A DNA stretch of 64,000 nt from Methanolobus sediminis (GTDB taxonomy: Archaea; Halobacteriota; Methanosarcinia; Methanosarcinales; Methanosarcinaceae): assembly GCF_031312595.1 (NCBI RefSeq), contig NZ_CP133592.1, forward strand, positions 1,984,001 to 2,048,000, read 5' to 3'. Below are positions 12,544 through 21,459 of the stretch, piece by piece. Position 1 is the stretch's first letter, and the number at the start of each line of letters is the position of its first letter. Below the pieces are notes generated by a model that ran no database searches, had not been told where the DNA came from, and saw nothing but the letters and a program-made list of their open reading frames with translations. Both the position numbers and the translations under genes were made by a program.

Positions 12544-13116
12544 TTAAATAGGCATACTCCAAAGGGGATACCATTTCCCCACATCTTTTTCTATTGGAAG
12601 TTCATTTTCCATCAAAGATTTGAGCCTGAATTCCGTATTATTGTCCCTGTTGTTCTTTCCTCTTGGGGCAAAAGGATAGTAATTTCCCTGCTTGAAATTA
12701 TATATCCAGTATACAGGTCCGTCACTCTCAAAACGATATACTGCACAGAGTATCTGTTCACCAAATCCCTGTTCAACAAGTGTCTCGGAGATCATGTGAA
12801 TGTTGGTCACAAGATCCTCGAAATCTTTGTCTCTGAGAATCACCCACATGAAATTATATTCATCTTTCTCTATACTGAAATCAGTGCCTGTTTCTTTAGT
12901 ACTGAATTGCAATAACTCTTCGATCTCATGTCTGGTATTTTCGTACTTTGACATGTCCATGGACTTAAAACAAATAGCTGCAACAGCAGATGGTTTAAGG
13001 TTCAGGTTAAGTTCCAGTGTAATCACTGCTGTTGATATGGCAAAGAGTTTATCAGTCTTCGCTTTAGGTACTCTGCTGCTTCCAAGGACAGAACCCACTA
13101 GATCGCGAAAACCCAT
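12544..13116 (-). CDS. PspA-associated protein PspAB
   Basis: A 190-residue soluble protein beginning MGFRDLVGSVLGSSRVPKAK, with alternating helices and strands and a C-terminal GKWYPLWSMPI. Sequence and position (one-base overlap with the upstream htpX stop, convergent with pspA-pspAA) match the PspAB family described next to HtpX and PspA/PspAA in archaea and actinobacteria. Its role is inferred to be in membrane stress signalling with HtpX; biochemical function is not established. Identification rests on context and N-terminal pattern. Confidence 0.75.
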   Translation of the reverse strand: MGFRDLVGSVLGSSRVPKAKTDKLFAISTAVITLELNLNLKPSAVAAICFKSMDMSKYENTRHEIEELLQFSTKETGTDFSIEKDEYNFMWVILRDKDFEDLVTNIHMISETLVEQGFGEQILCAVYRFESDGPVYWIYNFKQGNYYPFAPRGKNNRDNNTEFRLKSLMENELPIEKDVGKWYPLWSMPI

Positions 13117-13997
13117 CAGTACTCTATCTCCCTCTGTATCTTTTCAAGGGCAGCTATTCTTTTTTCCAGGGAAGGATGAGTTGATAACAGGCTCATGACA
13201 GATCCTGAAACAGCTGCGGGTATTATGAAAAATGCATTCATTCCTTCAACTTTCCTGAGGTCTTCTGTAGGGACATTTGCCATAGTTCCGCTAATTTTTC
13301 TAAGTGCTGAAATAAGCTGTGTAGGCTGGCCTGTTATAAGTGCGGAACCTCTGTCTGCTGCAAATTCTCTGTATCTTGAAAGTGCACGGATAAGCAGGAA
13401 ACTTATTACCCATACGATTATTGAAATTATCCATACAACTATAAGTCCTCCATTTGAATTTCTGCGATCTCCGCCAAAGCCTCCGAAATATAAACTGTAT
13501 CTTACAATGTAAAATGCAAGTGTTGAAATGAAACTGGCTATTGTCAAAACTGCCATGTCTCTGTTTTTGACATGGCTTAGCTCATGTGCAAGCACAGCTT
13601 CCAGTTCGCCCTGGTCAAGTTTATGCATAAGTCCTGTTGTAACTGCAACTACAGCCTTTTTAGGACTTCTGCCGGTTGCAAAAGCATTTGGTACGGAGGT
13701 ATTTACAACTGCAACAGTTGGTTTTGGAAGACCGGCTATAACGCAGAGTCTTGTAATTGTTTCATGGAGCTTTGGTTCTTCTGCTTCGGAAACAACATGT
13801 GCGCCGGTCGACCATAGCACCAGTTTATCAGAATAGTAATATTGTGCTCCCATAAACAGCATAACAAACAGCAGCATGAAGCTTGCAGATGCATACTGGG
13901 AAAGGACTACAAGGAATGCCAGATATACTGCAGCCAGAAGGAACATTGTCAATAACATTCTTCCTTCAAGCCCAAGGTCTTTTTTCCATTCTACCAT
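13116..13997 (-). CDS. htpX: HtpX-type membrane zinc metalloprotease (M48)
   Basis: A 293-residue protease. Two N-terminal membrane helices (about 14-55) precede the zinc site AHELSH (HExxH, about residues 138-143); two more membrane helices follow (about 155-210), then YREFAADRGSA, which supplies the third zinc ligand Glu. HtpX cleaves damaged membrane proteins under envelope stress. The stop overlaps the start of pspAB by one base, so the two are translationally coupled and form half of the Psp module. A GGTG site precedes the ATG. Length is usual for the family. Confidence 0.92.
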   Translation of the reverse strand: MVEWKKDLGLEGRMLLTMFLLAAVYLAFLVVLSQYASASFMLLFVMLFMGAQYYYSDKLVLWSTGAHVVSEAEEPKLHETITRLCVIAGLPKPTVAVVNTSVPNAFATGRSPKKAVVAVTTGLMHKLDQGELEAVLAHELSHVKNRDMAVLTIASFISTLAFYIVRYSLYFGGFGGDRRNSNGGLIVVWIISIIVWVISFLLIRALSRYREFAADRGSALITGQPTQLISALRKISGTMANVPTEDLRKVEGMNAFFIIPAAVSGSVMSLLSTHPSLEKRIAALEKIQREIEY

Positions 13998-14050
13998 TTT
14001 AGCACCATCTCTCAGTAATTGATATTGGTATTATTAGAATTTTGGGATTT

Positions 14051-14833
14051 TCACTCTAAGTCCGTTTTTTCCCGGTGAAGAAGTCCTTTCTGCCAGTCGT
14101 TTATGATTCTGATGGCAGCTCTGGTTTCATCTATTTCACCTTTCTTCTTCAGGAAATTACATTGAAGTCCTATCATCTCAAGCAAGTCATAAGAGTTTTC
14201 ATCAGTGAATGTGATCTTGTAGAATGATTCCAGTATTTCCCTGTCCTCTTCAACAAGCTTTTCGATGATTTTCAAGGCCACACCAATTTGGTCTTTAATA
14301 TGAGTTGAATCTTTTATTCCCAGAAGTCCCTGTATATATTCATCATGCTCATCAAGAGGAAATACACCAGGAGTGTCAAGGAATACAATACGTGAACCTG
14401 CATTCACTATCTGTACACCTTTAGTATGACCTGATATTGATGAAGTCGAGGCTTTTCCTCTACCTGCTACTCCGTTTATTACAGAAGACTTTCCGGTATT
14501 CGGATAACCAATACAACCAACCTGTATGTCTCTTCCCTGTATATCTGCGACTTCCAGTATTTTATGCCTGAGCATGGTTGTTCCGAATCTCTCTTTCGAA
14601 GAAACGAATACAGCTGGGGCTATTTTTGCCATTCTGGATTTTGCTTTTTCAAGTTTTTCCTTTGGGACAAGGTCACACTTGTTCAGTACAATGATAAAAC
14701 GCTTCTTTGCACGTGCAATATCCTTTTCGATTTCGCTGTTCCTTGTTTCATCTGGAAAACGTGCATCTACAATTTCAAGAAGGACATCAGCTTTCTTTAT
14801 GACGTCCTTGACCAATAATTTCTGGCTTGCCAT
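14051..14833 (-). CDS. Circularly permuted GTPase (YlqF/HSR1-related)
   Basis: A 260-residue GTPase with motifs in permuted order: G4 NKCDLVP (about residue 51), G5 SSKE, then G1 GYPNTGKSS (about 108), G2 region SGHTKG and G3 DTPGVF (about 153). This G4-G5-G1-G2-G3 order is diagnostic of the YlqF/YawG family, which assists ribosome assembly, mainly of the large subunit. It begins MASQKLLVKDVIKKADVLLE, the usual family start. The C-terminal helical part (about 175-260) is a family feature. It stands alone. A specific archaeal target is not known to me. Confidence 0.88.
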   Translation of the reverse strand: MASQKLLVKDVIKKADVLLEIVDARFPDETRNSEIEKDIARAKKRFIIVLNKCDLVPKEKLEKAKSRMAKIAPAVFVSSKERFGTTMLRHKILEVADIQGRDIQVGCIGYPNTGKSSVINGVAGRGKASTSSISGHTKGVQIVNAGSRIVFLDTPGVFPLDEHDEYIQGLLGIKDSTHIKDQIGVALKIIEKLVEEDREILESFYKITFTDENSYDLLEMIGLQCNFLKKKGEIDETRAAIRIINDWQKGLLHREKTDLE

Positions 14834-15139
14834 GGTATTTCCCGGTATCAGAAAAGTAATTCGTATAGTTAATCTCAGATTAAATAATGGATGTTCATAT
14901 TCCCTGAAAGGATATATTATCTTTGATAGATATTTCGCATATTCTTCGACCGGTCTTCTGATTTACTAATCTTTATAACAGTATCCAATATATTAAATGG
15001 GTTGATAATACGGCTATTATATCTTTTGATTCTTAGTTATGTACAAATTGTAGAACATGTATAGTAACATGTCCGTTTGGAATTATATTTGAGGGAGATA
15101 GAACTTCTTCAAACACTCCTTTTGTGCCGGATGAGCTGA

Positions 15140-15256
15140 GATGAACTGGATTTGCCAGCAGATCATGTTGTCAGGCATGCCTTGATGTTTGGTTATCCAA
15201 AGTATGAAGTTCACAGTATTCCCGGTAGGAATCCTGCGGATATAACGTGGAAATAA
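15140..15256 (+). pseudogene. Nitroreductase C-terminal remnant
   Basis: One frame reads DELDLPADHVVRHALMFGYP, then KYEVHSIPGRNPADITWK and stop. The GYPKYEVH-IP-R-P--ITW end is typical of the C-terminus of nitroreductase-family flavoproteins. An in-frame TGA stands immediately before it, and no upstream domain is found, so only the last 38 codons remain. The 300 bases before it (14834-15139) hold no other gene I can support. Confidence 0.65.
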
Positions 15257-15443
15257 CATTCTTATTTTCTAATCTTATCATTTATTCCTGCTATTCATAT
15301 TGTTTTTTGTATACAGTTTTGTCGAAATTGTTTTCCATGGCAATTTCTAAAATAGGAATCTATAAATACCATTATGTTTGTTAGAACATAACGCTAGAAA
15401 TCATGATAGTTAATGGGAATGGACGAATACTTGGAGGCTAAAA
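15257..15443 (+). promoter_or_regulatory. Promoter and leader of S-layer-type gene
   Basis: CTATAAATACC at about 15360-15370 is a clear TATA box. Initiation near 15393 would leave a leader of about 50 bases containing TTGGAGGCTAAAA, whose GGAGG lies 6 bases from the ATG at 15444. Confidence 0.5.
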
Positions 15444-16712
15444 ATGGCATACAAATCTCAAAAAAACATCCTTGTTGGTATGGCACTTCTGCTCTTTCTG
15501 GCAGTTGTGGTACCCTGTTCAGCCACAACCGTCGATATAAGAGGCGAAGCTATTGACACAGGAGCTATTGATGCAGGCAATATATCCTGGGACTATTCCA
15601 ATTTCCCTGGATTATATTTTGCTGCTAACAAATACACTCAACTTTCTGCAGGTGCCGGGGAACACCTTTACTTTGAAAATGATGATGACGGAGGAAGCCT
15701 TTCTCTTGGTTCTGCAAATCCGAATGCTAATGTAATTGATGAAGGGGAGCTGATTTATACTACAAAGCAGGTAGCTTCTAAATACAAAGTCTATTCTGAA
15801 GTATCTAACATTACCAGGGTTACCAAATTTTACACTCTTTCATTATTCGGAACCATGTATTGTGCAGTTGATAATGATGCTACAAAGCTTGCAAAAATTT
15901 TGATGCAGCAAAGTGATAACGATAAGAAGACCATGAAAAGTGGTGAAGAGTGGTCAATGAAGAACGGTTACTCACTGGTGATGAATGCTGTTGATGTAGA
16001 CGGTTCTAAGTGCTATATGACATTGTACAAGAATGGCGAGGTGCTTGACACTGGTGTGGTTTCCACAGACGGAAGTAATGATGATAAAATATACTTTGTT
16101 GAAGATGAATGTTCAGACGGTTCCGATCATATATATTTCCTGACTTATGTGGATTCTATTTTTGCAGGAAAGGAAGATAACTTTGCAGTTCTCAAGTATA
16201 CATGGCTTTCTGATAAGGATAGTTATATGGAAGTTTCATCTGGTGACGAGTTTGGGAACTTTGAAGTTGATGAAGCATTTGCAAGCGGATTAAAATTATC
16301 AAATAGCAATTCCATCTCTATCAACGTTAATGCAGGTACAGCAACTCCAATTACAGGAGACCTGTACTTTAAGGCATCTGATGAAGGAAAAGGTAGTAAC
16401 GGTGGTTATGTTTTCTATCCTGTAAAGGTACTTACTGTAGAAGACTCATCTTCAATGACTGTAAGCAAAGCTGAAGATACAGCTGTCAATGAATCCTCCT
16501 CTGATTCGGATGAAGTGGTTGTTGATATGTCTTCAGATTCAAATGACGGATCCGATATATCTGGTAATACCAATAGTGCATCTGAAAATGACAACGGATC
16601 TTCTGCTATTGAAACAAAAGCTGTTGAAAATTCAGTTCCGGGGTTTGAATTACCACTTGCAGTAATTTCAATCTCACTTGTGTTTCTTCTTCGTAGAACA
16701 ACCCTCAAATAA
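15444..16712 (+). CDS. S-layer-family surface protein with PGF C-terminal anchor
   Basis: A 422-residue secreted protein. Residues 1-28 are a signal peptide (LVGMALLLFLAVVVPCSATT). Residues 29-330 match a single copy of the Methanosarcinales S-layer duplication domain (opening VDIRGEAIDTG, containing the WDYSNFPGLYFA motif and ending in YVFYPVKVLTVED). A Ser/Asp/Asn-rich linker (about 335-395) follows, then VPGFELPLAVISISLVFLLR, a PGF-CTERM-like sorting signal with hydrophobic span and basic tail, likely processed by an archaeosortase. The classical S-layer protein has two such domains, so this is a short relative, probably a minor cell surface component. Confidence 0.85.
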   Translation: MAYKSQKNILVGMALLLFLAVVVPCSATTVDIRGEAIDTGAIDAGNISWDYSNFPGLYFAANKYTQLSAGAGEHLYFENDDDGGSLSLGSANPNANVIDEGELIYTTKQVASKYKVYSEVSNITRVTKFYTLSLFGTMYCAVDNDATKLAKILMQQSDNDKKTMKSGEEWSMKNGYSLVMNAVDVDGSKCYMTLYKNGEVLDTGVVSTDGSNDDKIYFVEDECSDGSDHIYFLTYVDSIFAGKEDNFAVLKYTWLSDKDSYMEVSSGDEFGNFEVDEAFASGLKLSNSNSISINVNAGTATPITGDLYFKASDEGKGSNGGYVFYPVKVLTVEDSSSMTVSKAEDTAVNESSSDSDEVVVDMSSDSNDGSDISGNTNSASENDNGSSAIETKAVENSVPGFELPLAVISISLVFLLRRTTLK

Positions 16713-16721
16713 GAAAATGTG

Positions 16722-16734
16722 GCCTAAGGCCAAT
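16722..16734 (+). terminator. Hairpin after S-layer gene
   Basis: TGGCC-TAA-GGCCA forms a short GC-rich stem 10 bases after the stop codon. It is a candidate transcript end but has no T-run. Confidence 0.35.
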
Positions 16735-17101
16735 TAGGGATATATCTCTCTGAAAGTTCCAGACACTTGATTAAAAGTGTTCTTTCTTTTTTCTTTCATA
16801 AATCACGACTACTCGCCTGTTCTCATTGATTCTTTTTAGATACATGGTGTCTTAGTTACTGCAATATTGCAAACATTAGTATTATTGAATTATTACTGTT
16901 CTCAGTAATGCTTAAGTATTAGATAAACACTTAAAAAGAGACTGCAAAATTATTTAGACCAGTTGCTAAACTGTTTAAGTCTAGTTATTTATACGCCTAT
17001 CAAACTATTAATTAATCTGCATATTGTAAACTCTGACAAACGACGCAATGCCTATTCAGAATGTTGAAATGTTACTGTTTTAACCATCCATATAATTAAT
17101 T
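16735..17101 (+). promoter_or_regulatory. Intergenic region with promoter for the hybrid kinase
   Basis: AT-rich stretch. AGTTATTTATACG at about 16983-16995 is a TATA-like box; nested short inverted repeats (TAGAC-CAGTT-gcta-AACTG-tttaa-GTCTA, about 16956-16983) lie directly upstream. No gene is seen. Confidence 0.4.
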
Positions 17102-18934
17102 ATGACACTCTCAGATAAACCCCGGGTTCTAGTTGTGGACGATGAACCAATGAATGTTGAGTTGCTTCAGGCTTACCTTTCTGAAGATTATGAAGTTTTA
17201 CCTGCTTATAATGGTCATGAAGCACTGGATATCGTTTTCAAAGAGTTGCCGGATATTGTTCTTCTTGATGTAATGATGCCTGATATCAATGGTTATCAGG
17301 TCTGTGAAAAGATTAAGAGTTCTGAGATCACTCAGTTCATTCCCGTGGTTCTTGTTACTGCTCTTTCCGGGAGGGAAGACCGTTTAAGAGGTATTGAGTC
17401 ACAGGCTGACGATTTTCTTACAAAACCTGTTGACAGGCTTGAACTTAAAATGAGAGTAAAGTCTCTTTTCCGTATTAAAAGTCTTCATGACAACGTGATT
17501 ATGGAGCGTGATCAGGCACAGAATTACCTGGATGTCGCAGCTGTAATGATGCTTGCACTTGACTGCAGCCAGAATATAACTCTCATTAATAAAAGAGGAC
17601 TTGAGATTCTGGGTTATGGGGAATCAGAGGTTATCGGAAAGAATCTTATGGAACAATTCATTCCGGATTCTTCAAGGTCTGAGATGGAAATCCATTTCTT
17701 AAATTCATTGAACGCTTCAGGTGCCGGGAGCACTTATTATGAGTGTCCGGTAATAACTAAAAATAGTGAAGAGAGAATGGTCAACTGGTATTCCAAGCCA
17801 CTCACTGATGAAGGCGGTAAGGTTATTGGTGTTCTTTTTTCAGGCCAGGACATCACTATCAGGAAAAAAGCGGAAGAGAAGCTAAGGGAGCAGACGCATG
17901 CCATGGAAGCTTCTGTAGATGGCATGGCAATTCTTGATGAAAAAGGAATTTACAATTATGTCAATGCTGCTCATGCCCGTATATTCGGTTATGATAATCC
18001 CAGAGAACTGATTGGTAAAAAATGGGATCTGCTCTACAATCCATCTCAGGTTAGCTTGTTCAAATCCACTATTTTGCCGGAATTCAAAAAGAAAGGTAAG
18101 TGGCAGGGCGAGTTGATTGGTAGAAGAAAGGATGATAGTACATTTTTCCAGGAAATATCACTGACAGCCTTTGATAAAGGTCTGATCTCAGTTGTAAGGG
18201 ATATATCCAAAAGAAAGGAAGTAGAGTCTCAGCTGAATGACTATGCAGCTAGGCTCAAAAGCTCCAACGAACTCAAAGACTTGTTTACTGATATTCTCCG
18301 TCATGACTTATTAAATCCGGCAGGCGTTGTAAAAGGTTTTTCTGACATGTTGCTCAACGAGGAAAAAGATGAGAACAAAAGATATAAGATTCAACTTATT
18401 GATAACAATATAACCCGCCTCATTGAAATGATAGAATCCGCTGCAAAGTTTGCCAAACTTGAAGATATGGATAAGCTGGAGTTCAAGTCAATGGATATTG
18501 GTCCGATTCTCTCCAATGTTGTCAAGGAACTCAAACCACAACTCTCAGCAAAGAATATTACTCTTGATATGAGAGCTTCCGGGACTTATCCTGCAGTAAT
18601 AAATCCTCTTATTAGTGGTGTTTTTACTAATTTCATCTCCAATGCTATCAAATATGGTCCTTCTGGCAGCGTTGTAACTGTGGATATCATGGATATTGGT
18701 GATGAATGGAAAATTATGATATCTGATCAGGGTGAAGGTATTCCTGATATGGATAAAGATCTTATCTTCAATCGTTTCCAGCGTCTTGCCGAGAAAAAGA
18801 AGGCTGTTAAAGGCTCAGGACTCGGCCTTGCTATTGCAAAAAGGATAGTTGAACTACACGGTGGGGGTATAGGTGTGGAAGACAATCACTCAGGAAAAGG
18901 TAGTTCTTTCTGGGCAACAGTAAAAAAAGCATGA
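17102..18934 (+). CDS. Response regulator-PAS-PAS-histidine kinase
   Basis: A 610-residue soluble signal protein. Residues 1-125 are a receiver domain: the acidic pair DDE near residue 12, the phospho-acceptor Asp in LLDVMMPDINGYQ and a conserved Lys in LTKPVDR. Two PAS domains follow (about 145-255 and 265-380). The dimerisation domain has the phospho-histidine in ILRHDLLNPAGVVKGF (about 400) and the ATPase domain shows NFISNAIKYGPSG, DQGEGIPD and GSGLGLAIAKRI. There is no membrane span, so the signal is likely cytoplasmic. The receiver at the N-terminus suggests it is itself controlled by another kinase. The partner and signal are unknown. Confidence 0.92.
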   Translation: MTLSDKPRVLVVDDEPMNVELLQAYLSEDYEVLPAYNGHEALDIVFKELPDIVLLDVMMPDINGYQVCEKIKSSEITQFIPVVLVTALSGREDRLRGIESQADDFLTKPVDRLELKMRVKSLFRIKSLHDNVIMERDQAQNYLDVAAVMMLALDCSQNITLINKRGLEILGYGESEVIGKNLMEQFIPDSSRSEMEIHFLNSLNASGAGSTYYECPVITKNSEERMVNWYSKPLTDEGGKVIGVLFSGQDITIRKKAEEKLREQTHAMEASVDGMAILDEKGIYNYVNAAHARIFGYDNPRELIGKKWDLLYNPSQVSLFKSTILPEFKKKGKWQGELIGRRKDDSTFFQEISLTAFDKGLISVVRDISKRKEVESQLNDYAARLKSSNELKDLFTDILRHDLLNPAGVVKGFSDMLLNEEKDENKRYKIQLIDNNITRLIEMIESAAKFAKLEDMDKLEFKSMDIGPILSNVVKELKPQLSAKNITLDMRASGTYPAVINPLISGVFTNFISNAIKYGPSGSVVTVDIMDIGDEWKIMISDQGEGIPDMDKDLIFNRFQRLAEKKKAVKGSGLGLAIAKRIVELHGGGIGVEDNHSGKGSSFWATVKKA

Positions 18935-18939
18935 GGGGG

Positions 18940-19371
18940 TTATTTTCCAATATCCTCATACCAGATGTCTGGTTTTTCATGAATGAATTTTTCCATGAGT
19001 TCTTTACATTCATCAATATCGAGGTCAATTACTTCAACACCGTGTTCTTTCATGAACTCTGCAGCACCATCAAATGTTTTTGATTCACCAGCAATGACTT
19101 TTTTTATACCAAACTGTACAATTGCTCCGGCACAGAGATAACATGGCATTAGTGTGGAGTATATTGTAGTTCCCTGATATTTTCCAATCCTTCCTGCATT
19201 GCGTATGCAGTCTATTTCCGCATGTGCCAGAGGGTCACCCTGCTGAACTCTTCTGTTATGACCTCTGCCAATTATTTTTCCTTCTTTCACAAGGACTGAC
19301 CCAATAGGTATTCCACCTTCTTCCAGTCCCTTTTTAGCTTCATCAATAGCTACCTGCATGAATTCGTCCAT
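18940..19371 (-). CDS. Cytosine deaminase, yeast Fcy1-type
   Basis: A 143-residue zinc deaminase. The catalytic motifs are HAEIDC (zinc His and catalytic Glu, about residue 50) and PCYLCAGA (two zinc Cys, about 79-82). The body closely follows the fungal cytosine deaminase pattern, including GGIPIGSVLV, GRGHNRR and the C-terminal PDIWYEDIGK, which in the yeast enzyme closes over the active site. It would convert cytosine to uracil for pyrimidine salvage. The ATG at 19371 with GAGG upstream is preferred over a TTG 15 bases earlier. It converges with the kinase gene, 5 bases apart. Confidence 0.8.
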   Translation of the reverse strand: MDEFMQVAIDEAKKGLEEGGIPIGSVLVKEGKIIGRGHNRRVQQGDPLAHAEIDCIRNAGRIGKYQGTTIYSTLMPCYLCAGAIVQFGIKKVIAGESKTFDGAAEFMKEHGVEVIDLDIDECKELMEKFIHEKPDIWYEDIGK

Positions 19372-19504
19372 AATATTCCTCTTCAAGTCTTACAGAGTAT
19401 GTAATATGATTCGGACTAATATATTAATTATCATTCAGGAATAAGGGAAAATAGGATCAAGATCGACAGAAGAAAAGTAATGGAAGAAAAACAGAAATTT
19501 GAAT

Positions 19505-19530
19505 GTATGCTCTCGCATACTTTTTGTTTT
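19505..19530 (+). terminator. Hairpin with T-run (plus strand)
   Basis: GTATGC-TCTC-GCATAC followed by TTTTTGTTTTT on the plus strand. It lies at the 3' end of the minus-strand corrinoid-domain frame, so its use as a terminator in either direction is uncertain. Confidence 0.4.
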
Positions 19531-19847
19531 TAAAGAGATAACATTAAGTTTCCAAAGAAACAGCTGTCTTCATGGGCGCTGATTGCTGCCGGTTTAAGAA
19601 GTGATATTCCTTTGTTCATTGTCTTTGATGCTGTAAGTATATCCATGAGTGACAGTTTTCCGGATTCAAATCCATCACCAACTGTTTTCATACCTTCAAT
19701 AAATCCTTCTTCAATGATATCAACCGGATCAATGCCTGACCTTATTGTCTCCATTGCTACATTTGTTGCTTCAGCATCGTTGAAGTTAATTACAGAATTT
19801 TTAGCCTTATTGATAAGCTCTCTCTTTGCAGAATCATTATCATTCAT
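19530..19847 (-). CDS. Orphan corrinoid-protein cap domain (truncated)
   Basis: A 105-residue protein that matches the helical N-terminal (methionine-synthase B12-cap) domain of methyltransferase corrinoid proteins such as MtaC/MtbC/MttC: IRSGIDPVDIIEEGFIEGMK, VGDGFESGKLSLMDILTASK and MNKGISLLKP are characteristic. The following cobalamin-binding domain with its DxHxxG motif is missing; the frame ends after FFGNLMLSL. It could be the relic of a methylamine or methanol methyltransferase gene, or a small regulator. GAGG lies upstream of the ATG. No partner methyltransferase is nearby. Confidence 0.65.
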   Translation of the reverse strand: MNDNDSAKRELINKAKNSVINFNDAEATNVAMETIRSGIDPVDIIEEGFIEGMKTVGDGFESGKLSLMDILTASKTMNKGISLLKPAAISAHEDSCFFGNLMLSL

Positions 19848-20034
19848 GATTTCATCATTCCTCAGACATTATTCTTTGAAATTGAAAGGTTTGCTTTCTA
19901 AACAGGTGTTCCTGCTCGGCCTTCTCTATATTTCATTTGTCATAAGAATCTTGTCTACCAGAATTATATATCTGTCATGTAAATATATAGTCTCAATATA
20001 TGAATGAGGTTTAAAAAAAGTAGGAGTTAAATTC

Positions 20035-21249
20035 TCATTTTTTAATTCTGAAAACACGGTCATTTTTGCGTACAATATCCTCAACAGCAAGTCCTATTTC
20101 ATTTCCTCTTTCCACAGAATTTACTGCTTTGCCTTCCAGGGCAATGGATGTGACTTCCTGTTCCAGATATGTAGTACTACCCTCGATAATGATCCTATCG
20201 CCATTCTCAAGTCCCTGCTCAAGAAGTTTAACTGCTGCAGCAGACTGCTTTGGATAATAGTTTGTTACTATTCCCACAGCTTCGCGTTTAACAGGGGATG
20301 CATTCATGTCGAAATCAAATGCCAGGCTATCAGGTCCCGGATATCCGAAATAGAATCCAGTTGAAAATCCTCTGTTGTACTCAAGTGCCATTTTCTCTTT
20401 GAGTGGAAGTACTTTGTCTTTGGTAAAGTTCCCTTCTTTGAACAGGTCAATGGCTTTTCGATAAGACTCAGATACGGTTGCAGTATATCCCGGATTACGT
20501 AATCTTCCCTCAACCTTGAATGAGTCAATTCCGGCTTTTACAAGTTCGGGTATGTACTCGATCATGCAAAGGTCCTTTGCGCTCATAAGGTATTTTCCTT
20601 CAATATCGACTATTGCACCGTTATCTGAATGAAGGGACCATTCCCATCTGCACGGCTGGCTGCATTCTCCACAATTTCCTGATTTTCCAAGTAGGTATGC
20701 TGAAAGATAGCATCTGCCTGATATTGCCTGACACATTGCACCATGTACGAATGCTTCAAGTTCCATCTTTGTGTCTTTTTTGATTTCTGCAATCTGCTCA
20801 AGGCTAAGTTCTCTTGCAAGTACAACCCGGCTGGCTCCCAGTGACCTGTAGAACTCTGCTGTAATCTGGTTTGAGACATTTGCCTGCGTCGATATATGTA
20901 CACGAAGGTCCTTTTCTGCTGCTTTGGTTATAGTGGCAGGGTCCCATGCGATAACAGCATCTACTTCTGCAGAGGCTGCACATTCTAATACTTCATCAAG
21001 TTCGGTGAGATTATCCGGATATATTACGGAGTTCACTGCCATATAACCTTTAAGTCCCTGAGCATGAATTTCATCAATAAAAGAAGCAAGGTTTTCAGTA
21101 GTTATCTCCTGTGCCCGTGACCTGAGACTGAGTCTGTCCAGGGAAAAATAAACTGCATCTGCGTGTTGCTGGCATGCTTTGAGAGCTGCAAAATTTCTAA
21201 CACCCATTATAAGTTCGGGTATTTCAGATTTCTTAGATTCCTTGAACAT
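20035..21249 (-). CDS. Peptidase U32 family protein
   Basis: A 404-residue protein of the U32 family (YegQ/RlhA/TrhP group). It begins with a TIM-barrel-like domain (ELIMGVRNFAALKACQQHAD; DAVYFSLDRLSLRSRA) and holds the family signature EAFVHGAMCQAISGRCYLSA together with GNCGECSQPCRWEW, a cysteine cluster likely to bind iron-sulfur. A beta-barrel C-terminal part (about 320-404) follows. Several bacterial members hydroxylate tRNA or rRNA bases using prephenate; whether this archaeal one does is unknown, and protease activity is doubtful. It stands alone, divergent from feoA. Confidence 0.8.
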   Translation of the reverse strand: MFKESKKSEIPELIMGVRNFAALKACQQHADAVYFSLDRLSLRSRAQEITTENLASFIDEIHAQGLKGYMAVNSVIYPDNLTELDEVLECAASAEVDAVIAWDPATITKAAEKDLRVHISTQANVSNQITAEFYRSLGASRVVLARELSLEQIAEIKKDTKMELEAFVHGAMCQAISGRCYLSAYLLGKSGNCGECSQPCRWEWSLHSDNGAIVDIEGKYLMSAKDLCMIEYIPELVKAGIDSFKVEGRLRNPGYTATVSESYRKAIDLFKEGNFTKDKVLPLKEKMALEYNRGFSTGFYFGYPGPDSLAFDFDMNASPVKREAVGIVTNYYPKQSAAAVKLLEQGLENGDRIIIEGSTTYLEQEVTSIALEGKAVNSVERGNEIGLAVEDIVRKNDRVFRIKK

Positions 21250-21341
21250 TGGTGTATGGATTCAAATTAAGCTTTAAATCATTTGTGTTGGAAATCAAGT
21301 TAGGTTGTTTAAATGGCAATTTTTGTTCGAAGCCGGGAACT

Positions 21342-21350
21342 TATATATAC
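21342..21350 (+). promoter_or_regulatory. feoA TATA box
   Basis: AACTTATATATACTATAA is a strong TATA box. Transcription is expected to start near 21372, upstream of the DtxR-like operator. Confidence 0.55.
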
Positions 21351-21382
21351 TATAATACACTATATTGCAATATCAAGTAATA

Positions 21383-21396
21383 TTAGGGTTGCCTAA
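21383..21396 (+). promoter_or_regulatory. DtxR/IdeR-type metal-repressor operator
   Basis: TTAGGGTTGCCTAA is a perfect inverted repeat (TTAGG-4-CCTAA) matching the known core of iron-dependent DtxR-family operators. It lies just after the expected start of the feoA transcript, where bound repressor would block it. A second, weaker half-like site, TTAGGTTGTTTAA, is at about 21300-21312. Confidence 0.6.
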
Positions 21397-21459
21397 TTTC
21401 AAGAGGAAACTTAAACTCATATTCCTCAGACAACTTCTAAAAAACAAATGAGGTAAAAA

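Noticed and set aside
15055-15072. ACATGT-ATAGTA-ACATGT repeat
   Set aside because: Short self-palindromes in AT-rich DNA near the nitroreductase remnant; no gene starts close enough to assign a role.
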